Positions 1-10,766 of a stretch of DNA of 64,000 nt are shown piece after piece. Positions within the stretch are counted from its first letter, which is position 1; every line of letters starts with the position of its first letter. The notes beneath the pieces are model-generated. The model was given only the letters and a program-made list of their open reading frames with translations, was not told the DNA's origin and did no database searches. Source of the stretch: Gracilaria domingensis (lineage: Eukaryota > Rhodophyta > Florideophyceae > Gracilariales > Gracilariaceae). The position numbers were made by a program, and so were the translations under genes. Location: contig VCMS01000047.1 in NCBI GenBank assembly GCA_022539475.1, positions 186,001-250,000 on the forward strand. The letters run 5' to 3'.

Positions 1-2721
1 TTCAGGGTTCTGTACCAGTGATAGCATGAATTCCTGTCGCTGAATATCGTCCCGGAGCGTCTCACCACTGTGCATGTCCACGATGAGAACTTTCCCTCCA
101 CTGCAAAGACAAGCGATCTTCCTTTCGTCCGTACTTACTGCTACGCTTAGAATGCCAAGCTGATCAATCTTTATACGCCGCTCAAACTGATATCCTGATT
201 CACAGTCCCAGACAAGTATCACACAATTGTTATGAAAGGTAATCAAGCGATTTGTGCTTTGCGAAAACACAGCACCACGGATAACTTGTGCAGCATCACG
301 GTCCATGCCTTTCATATGCTCAGCCACATGCAGAGAAAACCGTTTAGGAGTACCGTAGCTCTTCTCGTACTCAGTAACAATCGCATCATGTCTCAACTGG
401 TCGCGTCTTGAAACGATCTTCAATATTTCTCCTCCATGCGCTACGCACAAGATGACGGGGTATTCTCGGATCTGAAACGCTTCAAACTCATCACCCTCAG
501 CTTTGGCCAAAACCCCAACTGACGGTTTAGCCCACGGTCGCGGCGCATGCTCCTCGACTTCATTTGCAAACGTATGTATCTTTTGGTTGCGATTCGCGTA
601 CCAAATGACACGCCCGTACATCTGGAACCACGCTTCATACTTGTTCTCCGTCACAGACCCCCAGCTCATCCGAGCAGCGCTGCGTACCATTTCAAAGTAC
701 TTCAACATTTCCGCTTGCTCCATGTTCTTGTTCCCAACCAATTCTTCTCCTACTCGAATATCCTCCTCTAGACAGCGGATCCCACTCCGCTGAAGCCGAA
801 ACACGACCCATCGTGCTCTTTCCAACAGCCAAAGAACTTCCTCCGTTTCCCCTGCTCCTTTAAGGATTCGACACAGATTATCAAGAATATACCCATCATC
901 TTCAACTTTCCACCACGAGCGGAATAAGCACTTTTCTTGCTCCTTTGCAATCTTATGCTTTGGGATTGCCGTAGGAAGAAACATGGCGTTACCATTTCGA
1001 GTACGTTCTCGTGTTCCGATCCAATGCCTTACTATGCGCCTCTGTCGTTTGTCTTTCGTATGCACTGATGATGCCTTTCCCTTTGCTTCCTTCACGTTCA
1101 TCTCTGCATCAGACTCCGTCTGCACCTTTTGCATATAGTTATTGGCGAGAGCTGAGAAGCATGCTTGCACTTGATTTTTCTCATATGCTTTTCGTCGCGC
1201 AATATCTAAGATCAGATCGTGAGCATGTATGTGAAACAATTTCCCTCCCTCCAATCTCATCCGCACAAGCGACACCTGATCCATCATTCTAGCAACCCTG
1301 CGCACGTCACTATAATCGCTAACGCTCCACAATTTCTGTAACATACCGCCCCGGACTTTTTGTTTCTTTTGAAGCACACAGAGTGCTCGAAACATTTCTT
1401 CAAACGTCTTTCCTCCGCTCTGTTCTGATTCAAGAACCTCAAGGGAATAGTCTACGATGCGCGTCAGGCGACCATACCTCTGTGCTTCCTCATCCAATAT
1501 ACCCCCTTTGCTCGATTTCAGACTTTGGAAGCAATCAACCCATACATCTTGTTCAATTGTTGCTAACTTCCTTCGACGCCTCCATACTGTGGATCCCGCG
1601 ATTGCAAGCGCAAGGGGAAGTCCACTGCAAATCTCTACAATTCCTCTGAAAGCTTCCATGCTGCGCGCATTGATCTCGACATAACAATCAAACCCCGCAT
1701 GCTTCAATAACATTTTCTTCGCTAGATCATCTCCCCTTTCTTTGAATTCTACGATTGCGTGAGCTGCCTCCAGGAAGCGTTCATCTCTGGTTGTGTACAC
1801 CAGTAGGCTTTCATCATGCAACATAACCTCAAGAAGTGTGAAAATATCTGGTGTGATTCCGTTCACTCTCCATATGTCATCAATGAGAAACAAGCATTTT
1901 TGTTTCTTAAACCATCTAGCCGCTCTTTCTGTCGCATCTTTAAGATCGCTTAGTAATCTTAATGATTGAGCGAGTTTCTCACCACCTGTCAGTTGCACAA
2001 CCCGTGCGATGCCACTGATGACATCGGGAATTCCAGCGTCATTTCCTAACTCAATGTACAACCGCCCTCCAGGAAATCTCCCCTTGATTGCGGAATCCTT
2101 CGCCAATCCCCTCATAGCGCACGTCTTACCAACACCTCCCATGCCTGATGCCACCACTCCAACAATCCCAGAACTGCTTCCTTTAAGTATCTCTGCCTTC
2201 AGTTTCCCCTCAAACGTAGAGTCGCTGTCATAATCCAACGTCAATCGAGGGGGATTTGAGGGTACATTGGATATCGAAACATACTCATCTGGATTCTCGA
2301 TGTCAATCGTCTTGCCTTCCTCGACCGAAATCTCACGAACAAACTCGAAGAACTCTGTTACATCTTTTGCACATCTTACCAATACGTTGCTTCTTCTTCT
2401 AACGCGGCTTGTAACAGGGTTCGCGTGTCGTGTACTGCCACTGCAGCATCTCAGCTCTTCTTCGTTGGTCCGCAGCTTGTTTTTCAATTGATCCAGTCTT
2501 CCCCTCTTGAATGCCCTGTACAAAGGCGTCCCGTTGTCACCATCGTCGCTGTCGAGTTCATTGAACAACTCAAACGCAAGTCTGTATTCTTCGCTGAGCT
2601 GCTCTAGGGTCCGAATGTTATCTGCCACCAGGTCTCTTCGTTCAAAGTACCGCTTGACGATGATTTCGACTTTGGTGGCGCCAGTTCCCACAATTGTTGA
2701 TACTCCTACTGCTGCTTCCAT
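1..2721 (-). CDS. NB-ARC / WD40 STAND NTPase (NLR-like), 3' end outside window
   Basis: A single open frame of 907 codons runs from the ATG at 2721 (in-frame TGA upstream) off the left edge. Residues 1-185 are mostly helical and lack a domain I recognise. The NB-ARC core follows: P-loop GMGGVGKT at about 193-200, a kinase-2/Walker B strand CLFLIDDIW at about 276-284, an RNBS-B-like LLVYTTRDE strand, and the GLPLAL motif near 367-372. A helical, Trp-rich region (about 400-750) leads into WD40-like blades after about residue 800 (an LVWDCESG strand end, then a second blade ending VDMHSGE). NB-ARC plus C-terminal WD40 is the APAF1-like layout of STAND ATPases, which oligomerise on ligand sensing, typically in immunity or cell death. 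No intron is needed. The N-terminus is not TIR, CARD or an evident RPW8 domain. The ligand is unknown and the remaining WD repeats lie outside the window. Confidence 0.85.
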   Translation of the reverse strand, partial: MEAAVGVSTIVGTGATKVEIIVKRYFERRDLVADNIRTLEQLSEEYRLAFELFNELDSDDGDNGTPLYRAFKRGRLDQLKNKLRTNEEELRCCSGSTRHANPVTSRVRRRSNVLVRCAKDVTEFFEFVREISVEEGKTIDIENPDEYVSISNVPSNPPRLTLDYDSDSTFEGKLKAEILKGSSSGIVGVVASGMGGVGKTCAMRGLAKDSAIKGRFPGGRLYIELGNDAGIPDVISGIARVVQLTGGEKLAQSLRLLSDLKDATERAARWFKKQKCLFLIDDIWRVNGITPDIFTLLEVMLHDESLLVYTTRDERFLEAAHAIVEFKERGDDLAKKMLLKHAGFDCYVEINARSMEAFRGIVEICSGLPLALAIAGSTVWRRRRKLATIEQDVWVDCFQSLKSSKGGILDEEAQRYGRLTRIVDYSLEVLESEQSGGKTFEEMFRALCVLQKKQKVRGGMLQKLWSVSDYSDVRRVARMMDQVSLVRMRLEGGKLFHIHAHDLILDIARRKAYEKNQVQACFSALANNYMQKVQTESDAEMNVKEAKGKASSVHTKDKRQRRIVRHWIGTRERTRNGNAMFLPTAIPKHKIAKEQEKCLFRSWWKVEDDGYILDNLCRILKGAGETEEVLWLLERARWVVFRLQRSGIRCLEEDIRVGEELVGNKNMEQAEMLKYFEMVRSAARMSWGSVTENKYEAWFQMYGRVIWYANRNQKIHTFANEVEEHAPRPWAKPSVGVLAKAEGDEFEAFQIREYPVILCVAHGGEILKIVSRRDQLRHDAIVTEYEKSYGTPKRFSLHVAEHMKGMDRDAAQVIRGAVFSQSTNRLITFHNNCVILVWDCESGYQFERRIKIDQLGILSVAVSTDERKIACLCSGGKVLIVDMHSGETLRDDIQRQEFMLSLVQNPE

Positions 2722-5700
2722 GTGTCTCGAGACACAATTCAGACCACTGCAGACTTTCGGCGAGGATCGTTCCGGGGTCAAAAAGACCAGCCTTGGAACT
2801 CACGAGATTCCAAACTGGACCCAGTTGACGTCGGACCAGTGCGCGGTTCCACTCCGTATACCCCTGGGTACCGTCAAAGGTACACGCTCAAAAGTTACGA
2901 ATAGCCAAAGCTGAAGGCTTCCGAAGTAAGGAGTTAGCCTTCTAGCGCTAGCTTCGGCGACCAATGGTTTCTTTCAAAAGTACAACATGTACCTGAGCAT
3001 GAATTACAGGAATTGTCCCTCAACCTTGTACCGTCGGCACCCGGCACGCTTGTGGCACAAGTATATCTGGCGCCAACCTTCTTATGTCGTAACCTTTATA
3101 CCCCTCCACGATGCCTCTCTTTTACGGGTGCAATAGTTCAATTACTATTCCACGATTTCATGTCCGTTAGTTCGTTGCGATGCGCCAATCGTGTCTAAAT
3201 AGAGCTCAGCGTTCGCTACCTCGCACTCTTCAAGCGTTATCTTCGTCGTCGCTCTCCGTAGTTTCCGCAGCTGTGCACATCCCATACACCATCCACGACC
3301 AAGGGTCGGTCACGAATGAATGTTCCATGCAGGCTTTGTTGCCGGCGCCCAGCCCGCGAAGCGACTTGTCGCTTGACGCGGGCAAGCAACTCTCTTTCCC
3401 CCGCACTCCCTACTAGGCTTCAGAGGGCGACTGCGTTGACTTTGCACAAAGGTACCCTTAGTAACGGCATTTCAAAAGAAGGCACCGTTCAATGAACGGC
3501 GTTCATAGCCACATACAGAGAGCGCGCGTGCGCGAAACGAAAACAATCCACGTGCTGCCGCTGCCGGTAGCGGACGCAGTGGCCTCGCACTGGGCGATGC
3601 AAAAAGCTCAAGTCGTCGCTGTCGCCTACCACACGTGATTCTATGATTCAGACGACCGCCACGTGCTCTCTGCGACGCACCAGGCCACAGCAAGACAACT
3701 GTACCCACGAAACACTAGAAATGTACCATTCATTATGGGTACTGTTCGCTTCTTTCAAGCGCCGTCGCTGAGATGTTCACCTAAGCCTTATGATCGGAGT
3801 ACAAGGCGACGGCGCCGATATCATCCAGCAGAGGCGCGGCTTCAGAGTAAGTAGATTGGCAGAAGTATGTAGTCCATGGCCTTCTAGGTTGAAACAAACG
3901 AGCGGCTTTGTTCACCAATTTGTTTTTTCGGTCAGCCTTTCTATCCTGCTTGTAGCTGTAAGTTCAACTCCACTGTGGAGATACATCATGCGTGACATTG
4001 ATAGGTGATGATGACAACAGCCATCATTGCCATCCGCCATTATTCACAAAGCTTGCTACAAGGGTAGAGTGATGAATCATCACTGATGATGGCTTCGGAA
4101 ACCATATACCATCATGGATCTGCGTCACACACAGGAATCCTGTGACAGGATGCGTTGAGCGAATTCAGGCTCTCATCGACGTGTAAGACATTTCAACGTA
4201 CTTCGGTTTTGGTCGAGGCTTCTGGCCAATACGAGAGCAGGCTTGGTAAAGAAAAATGCGCCGAGGAAGGGGAAAAAGTGTAATTTATTACCCTGGGTAC
4301 AGGGAAAGGCGCATTTGCGACACTACAAATCAGCAGAATATCGATCTTCAACCCGGAGCATGTGCGAGCACAAACTCGTCATCAGTGGCGCATAACCGCA
4401 ATTCCGGCTTTAGACGGCAAGCTTTTCGGAAAGAGCGATATCTCCGGCACCAGCATCTGTTCAGGCCATTTCTAGGGGAGGTAAATATAATCTTCATGAC
4501 AGCATTCGTTTTGGCCACGTTAGCGCATAGTGTTCCATATCGTTCGCCAAAATCCCGTTTGCAGTGTCCGGTCAGACACAAACGTTTTCCGCTCAGCAGA
4601 CGAGATCCAACTAGATGTAGAAAAACAGTGTGCCCTGCCTACTTCTTCTCCATGTGCTCAAAAAAGAATATGTTTGACATAGCGCGGAATGGTTCCCATA
4701 GACTAAACTCTTCAAGCAGCGAATGAAACGCGAAACGCAGTTAACGATCCCCCATAGTTTGAAAACATTATTGTGCATCTTCTTGTACGCGATCGTTTTA
4801 CTCAGGCGAACGATTTTCTGACGAATGCTCGACCAAGTCAAATAACTCCCATTGACCTCCTTCTTCTCAGTTCTTGTGTTTACCATAAACAACGTTTGCT
4901 GCATCATCTACAATTCAAAAGTCTTTTTCCGCCCAGCGTCTGTGCGTCCTTTCGACATTTTGTTTGACCTGTTGCGCTCAGGATCTTACTTCCGTTTTGT
5001 CAAGAAAAGGATTTTTCGCAAAGCATAGCATTTTCTCGATGGCTTACTTTCAAATTCGTTTTTTCTTCAAGACCGCTAACCAAAAGAAACCGCCAAAGTC
5101 TCCAAAGCACGCCGAGTTCTGTTTTGAAAGCTGGTCCAAAGAGAAGAAGAGAGAGAAACGAAACAAAGGAAATAGTAAGAATGTAGGGGTTTAATAAAAG
5201 GTCTCCAACATTCGTGGATCTTCTAATAAAGGGAAAGTTATATCATCAACACCATCAACTCTCGTGCACACCGAACGAGTACACTCGGCACATCACGCAT
5301 CTCAGACGAAGCCTTTCGGCTTTCGACCGGGTCTACCACAGGGAGACGAGCCCATCATAGTCGATGCTTCACCAGAGGATGGTTCGGCTTTGTAGCTTGG
5401 ACGATCGCGAGTACCGAGGGCAGTACCACAGTGAGAGCAGCCATCCCTCCCTGAAACGGTTATCGGCTACCTTTCTGGCCTTGTTGGGTGGTGCACGAGG
5501 TTGTGGTGTTGAATGAGATAACTATGAAAATGAAAACCCTGCATCCAAAAACATAACGAGAGGATGTCAAAGAAGGCGGAAAAGAGTAGTCAGTAGGCAA
5601 TTGAGACGTCGCTGTAGTTGCGGTTGATCGAAAGAAAAATGTGATTAACATACCGATAGGAATGTGAGGAAAACTAAGACCGTGAATCAGAGTGAGATAG

Positions 5701-6677
5701 TATGTGACAGATAACAAGTATAAGGAGGTGATGCGCAGGTTGAGGAAGCTGCAGCTCTGACTAAAGAATTTGATGCAAGTACGTCAAAGATAGGCGAAGA
5801 GCTGGTCTTGCGATGGTGTCTCCTGTTGCTTTTATACTGCTCCGCTGCACGAGAAAGATACGGCGCTTGCTGAAAACCTGGACTCGCAGCTGCCTCCACG
5901 TCAACATCAACGTGACTGCAATTAAGAAAATGAGCGACTACAACTCAAAAGAGCGTATGGCGATACCTGCATTGTCTCTTCATGTTTCCCACTGCTGACA
6001 ATTCGAGTTTCGCTTCACGGCCGTGACTCGAGCTGTATTCTGAATTTAGTTCACACCAACGAAAGAATGTCAACCGTTCCTCAACCGTGTTGCAGGACAG
6101 CGGAAATTTTTTTCATGTGACTGAATTTGATGGACGTGCCACAATGCTTTGCTAATTTATGTCAGCAGTACAGTACTGACATAAACGAGCTATACATTAT
6201 GTGCTGTGGCATCGGCCATTATGACGTAGCACAGTGAGCTAAATGCGTCAAGAACATCCTCCCTCTTCGTTCTTCTTCTTCTTTAGTGCGGACAACATCC
6301 TCAAATTCTTAGAATGTATTAAAACAAGCCTTACAGAAAGTTTTCTCTCGTCAGAAAGGCTAACAATCTATGTGGATGTCGTCCACTCAAGTAAGGAAGA
6401 GTAAGATTTTGACGCCCAGCTACTCGGGGAAGTGCTTCTCCGCGTGTGGAGCTTGTTAAGGGGGGGGCGTTCTGCATCGTGCAATGCCGAGGAGCTTTGA
6501 AATGCCATGACGATCGACTCGTACAGCGAGACAACTTCTAGCACAGATCACAAGAGATCACTGCGTCTGATTCGAGACTGTTCACCGTGACACGTTTTGT
6601 AGAGTAAAAGAAAAAGACGTGAGATAGATTGAACCGAGTGCGGTTAGCCACGAACATTCCTTCATTCGCATTCATCT
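2722..6677. other. Gene-poor stretch upstream of the NLR-like gene
   Basis: No convincing gene is seen on either strand; open frames are short, mixed in composition and match no family I know. The first few hundred bases should hold the promoter of the NLR-like gene. A GC-rich hairpin lies at 3353-3382 (arms CCCGCGAAGCGAC / GTCGCTTGACGCGGG, one 2-nt bulge). A degenerate match to the start of the dispersed repeat (CTCTTTTACGGGTG) lies near 3114-3130. Confidence 0.5.
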
Positions 6678-6923
6678 TCAGACGTGAACCTCTGGGCTTG
6701 GGCTCGACGAGGAACAGAAATATGTACAATATCCCGCAACCATGAAGATAAAAATCTGCTCCACGCTAAGGATTTCAGGCAAGAACAATATCGCGATGCA
6801 GACGAGAATAATTGCGGCTACAAGAAAAAGTGCTAAACTATACCATATACAAACGAAAGTGACGAAATTCTGGTCCGCGTCAATGAAGGTGGGCTTTGTT
6901 CTGGTTGGATCAGGATACACCAT
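6678..6923 (-). CDS. Small two-TM membrane ORF, unrecognised
   Basis: An 81-codon ORF starts at the ATG at 6923, with an in-frame TAG seven codons upstream. It has one long hydrophobic segment (about residues 24-52, ending LVCIAILFL) and a second shorter one (about 58-70), then a Ser/Pro-rich tail. The hydrophobic pattern is cleaner than that of surrounding spurious frames, so it may be a small membrane protein or one exon of a longer gene. It lies alone in gene-poor DNA with no other support, and chance is a real possibility. Confidence 0.25.
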   Translation of the reverse strand: MVYPDPTRTKPTFIDADQNFVTFVCIWYSLALFLVAAIILVCIAILFLPEILSVEQIFIFMVAGYCTYFCSSSSPSPEVHV

Positions 6924-7961
6924 GCGAAAGGGTGACTTTGCCGCCTAGCGGTACCCTGCGACATATAGAGAGATAGAAGACGGATCACTATCAATGACAA
7001 GGCACTCTTCCACGCCCATTGCGGGTATCCAGCACGGTGACGAGACAGGTAGAGCTCTGAACGGGCTGACCGTGAAATAGTAGTTCTGGCGAAGAGATGG
7101 TTAGAATGAAGATTTGCCGACTAGAAGTCTTAAAGCGTTTTTGGATGGAGCACGCTGCCCCATTCCGAGTTTTTTCGGAGAGAAGTCGAAGTGAAATAAG
7201 GGAACGCCGTAGACATGCGCGACAACGTCAGATGCGAAGAAAGTTCTACACGTATATAGGGCAAACGAACGAAGGAGCGAGTGTCTTTAATAACGTCCTG
7301 AAATGATAAAAGAGCTCGATAAAAGAGTTTTTTTTTAGCGTATGGTATAACAAGTCTTAATTGGATATTAATGCCCTGAAGCAACTATCATACCAAAGGT
7401 ACTGTGCCCTCGTAGATCTCTGGGTGAGGCGGTAGGATAAGCTTCCAGCGGTTGTATCAGAAAGATGTTAGAGGGGAAGTTGAACCTCATCAGACAGTTG
7501 CCACTACCGATGGTAAGTAAGAGGAAAGAAACCATTAATGAAACTAACGTCTATCACAACTCTAAAGCGAAGCATTTCCAATTGTCAAAGAAAAGTCACC
7601 TTGTCGTGCGTTCTTTTTCCTTTCGATATCACTGTCAACTGGGAATATCTTCAAGGGTGGGAGTGCAGAATCCCGTCATGCGTAGAGGGAAAGCTTCACA
7701 TCACCGGGCAATGTGAATGCAGGCATGATCATCATGACATCTGTCGTAATGTTTTGTGCAGTTATCGCGGGACAGAATAAAATATGTGATGTGAAAGGAC
7801 CCGATCAAGAAATCAGATAGATGAACACAGCCACCCTTTCAAAAACGGGGGTGGTACATTGGATCGATTGATTTCCAAGAAACTTTTGGGAAATATGTCG
7901 AAACGTGCAGGCATTTCGCAGTAACCATACAAGAATGCCGGACATATCAAAGTTGGATACG

Positions 7962-8056
7962 CTCTCTCTCTCTCTCTTTTTATGGGTGTAATAGTCTAAT
8001 TCCGGCATACTACAGAGCGTTTCTGTGGAAAGAAAAATTCTCTCACCAGGAAGGCC
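7962..8056 (+). repeat. Dispersed CT-ended repeat, copy A
   Basis: A CT microsatellite runs into TTTTTATGGGTGTAATAG and a further ~75 bp that aligns base by base with 23438-23540 (shared blocks include GGAGCGTTTCTG-like and TCTCTCAC segments), by eye at about three-quarters identity. No flanking target duplication is obvious for this copy. Confidence 0.6.
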
Positions 8057-9918
8057 AAAACCTTTTCAGGCCACTTTCTAACTATCTCACCAACAGACAG
8101 ACCTTTTCTTTCGCTTAGAGCAGGCAAACATAAACGCCTAGACAAGGTTCTGGTTGGGCATCGCATTCCCCTAGATGGTTAGCTAAAGCTGGAAACTGTT
8201 TTGGACTTATATAGAAGATTATTTTGGGGAGGAAGACGCCTACAATCCTTGAGGTTGGTAGAAGTACGTATACAATTCTGCGAAAGGATAAGGAGATAGG
8301 AAAAGCGCCCGAAAAAAAATTGGTTTGCTTACTTGCTATGGTGAAATTTGTTTCACGAATTGAAGGAGAAAGGATATTACAAAACGTCCAGACTGGAGAG
8401 GAGGAATGAAACACAGCATATTCGTAGAGTGTAGTGGAAAAACTTGAAGACACCCGCAAGGAGTCAGTCACGATGAATGCAAAAAGTATCTGGAATATTT
8501 TACACGATTAGAGTTTTACGTCTAGTGGGTTTGGTTTATCACTTAGATCCACAGTCTGAGGTATGTAGAATGGACAATATAGAGGAGCCCCTAAAGGAAG
8601 CAATGAAGCTTCCACTCTGATCGACTTTGATCGTAATTCAAGGTGCTAATGGATTACTCTGAGATACAAAAAAGGGTGAGACATTCAAGCAACCTTTACT
8701 TTGTTCCATACCTTGTGCTTGTAGACAACTTTAAGCGGGCAGAGGAGCAGAGGCTATACTTTCATACTTCTATATCTGATACACCCCGGTTCTACATTCA
8801 CTCAGATCGAATCTTCAAAATAAAGAATAGCTGGAACAAGATCCCCAACCCGAGGACGAGTGTTAAACGTAAGTTGCTACAATAAATTCTTTAATATACT
8901 CCAGTATTGTTACAGGAATTAACGCTACAAGTCACGATCAAGACACGCTCTTACGCTAGGCAAACGCCACGAAGTTAAATGGACTCTGGTTCTCCTCCCG
9001 ACTGGCCCTGTCCTTATTCGTGAGACTCGCCAAATAGCTTGCCGAAACGACGCACCGATTTCGGGTGTTTCATGACACTGGATATCGTGACCGTTGATCT
9101 CCGCGCGATCAATTTGTGTGTCGTATAGCCATGATCTATATTCGTTGTAACCCAACTGCCATGAAGGTGTGTTTAATACTATCGAGCCTTGTGCGCCTAG
9201 ATCAGACCAAGATATGCAACGCGTACTGTACGTGGAAACTTACGTGTTCGTCCTCTTTGTGAACGACAAGCAGTTGATGTTGGTGTTTCTGTTTAAGAGT
9301 CGCTTGAAAGGATGATGGTTTTCGTCGCGAGAGAAGGATTCTTTGGGCATAAACTCTTTACATCTATAGACCAAGACAGACAGAGGGGGAGGGGCGGCTA
9401 GCACACGGTCAGGACAAAATATCTTTGATATTTTTGGTGAAGCGTGTGTACATGCACACTGTTTTGGGTCGACAACCGACAGCTTCGTGACCCTGCTTGA
9501 AGATCAACCAAGCTTCACGACCATAATGATGTTGATATGTGCGATAAAATGAGAGTTTACACGTGCGGAAGGTAAGATAGGTTCGATACACATGGCGCGG
9601 TCTTGTCTTGTTTTGTTCCTTGGTCAATCTTTGTGGATGAGGCACAAAAGTGCAAAGATTGTGAGAGTGCAATGAGCTCGATTCTGGGAATCGTGTGACT
9701 TTTACGAAACAAGTGATGTGCGGCGAATAAGCGGAGAGGTTTCAATTGGCAATGGGTCTCGCACGCAAAGATTGGCATCACCTTGAGCCTTTTGTTGTTT
9801 TCATTCCCAAACATTTGAGATTCATCTGAAGGTGAGATTTGCATTCGGCGATTGCATGAAAGAACACCGAGAAGAAGCGAGTCGCGGTCGCGGAGCAAGG
9901 GGCGGCGGGGTCGGGAGT

Positions 9919-9944
9919 GGGGGGGGGGGGGGGGGGGGGGGGGG
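9919..9944 (+). repeat. 26-nt poly-G run
   Basis: Twenty-six consecutive G residues (26 C on the minus strand), about 0.8 kb upstream of the KH gene at the edge of the GC-rich block. It could form a G-quadruplex. Its length is likely polymorphic and hard to sequence accurately. Confidence 0.9.
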
Positions 9945-10766
9945 AACGGATGTATCGAACTTGCTCGATATATGTTGATCTGGTGCAGTTTGTGTAGAAC
10001 AGAGACCAAAATCTGGAAACATGATGTTAGGTTAGCCATGACTGAATGAATGGTAAGCACTACAAGCAAAAACGCATGAGAGAAAATGGCGGTACTGTAC
10101 ATCTAGGCGGAGGTTTTCGTACGCCGCACTCAAAAGTGAATTAGAGAGGCGGCGTTGATAACAATGCATAAGGGCAGTGTAAATGGGCACAGCAACGGCA
10201 ACGCACGGCGCGCAGGAGAGAGAAGGGCGGAAAGCGGGCACGGCGGTGTCGGCAGCACGTTGAGCGGGGGAGGATGTGGAGTTCGCGCGCAGGCAGGGCG
10301 GCGGGCAGATCAGGCGCGGGCCAGCAATGCGGCAAACACAAGGCAGTACGGCGGCGCCGAAAAAGGCGCCGGCGAACAAATGCGGCCGCGCGGCGGCCCC
10401 AAGAAGCGCAGCAGCTCGCAGCCGCGCGCGCCAGCGCGGCGGGCGGAGCCGCGTCACGCCGCTCACGGCGCCACACACCACGCGCCGGTTCGCGCGGAAT
10501 CATCGCGGCGCGTTTTGCGCCAAGTCACGCCAAAGCCGCGCGGCGCGCAACATTCCACGCGGCGCGCGCCGCTTCGTCCAAAAAAAAGCGCACCGCAAAA
10601 ACACGCCGCGCGCGCGCTCACCGCTTCGCGCCGCCGCCAGCGCAGCGCTCAAACCTTATCTTTGCATCGCGACGCGCGTAGATGCGTCGCTTCCCATTTC
10701 GCCCCAACCTCAGCGCGCGCGCGCTCCATCTCCCCACCTTCATTCAATTCCCCTACCCCCCCCACC

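Larger units (their letters stand above)
6924..10766. other. Gene-poor stretch with microsatellites and a poly-G tract
   Basis: No convincing gene was found. It holds one copy of a dispersed repeat (7962-8056), a 26-G run (9919-9944), and from about 10.15 kb the start of a very GC-rich region. The last 100 bases before the KH gene are strongly pyrimidine-rich, as are several other leaders in this window, and probably form its 5' UTR. Confidence 0.5.

Noticed and set aside
4256-4726. 156-codon plus-strand ORF
   Set aside because: No recognisable domain, skewed composition, no promoter or splice support.
9557-10102. 181-codon minus-strand ORF with a signal-peptide-like start
   Set aside because: Its Pro run is simply the poly-G tract on the other strand and the rest has no protein-like conservation.
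10155-10766. N-terminal extension of the KH protein from about 10155
   Set aside because: Arg/Ala-rich low complexity; a pyrimidine-rich leader sits directly before the ATG at 10767.
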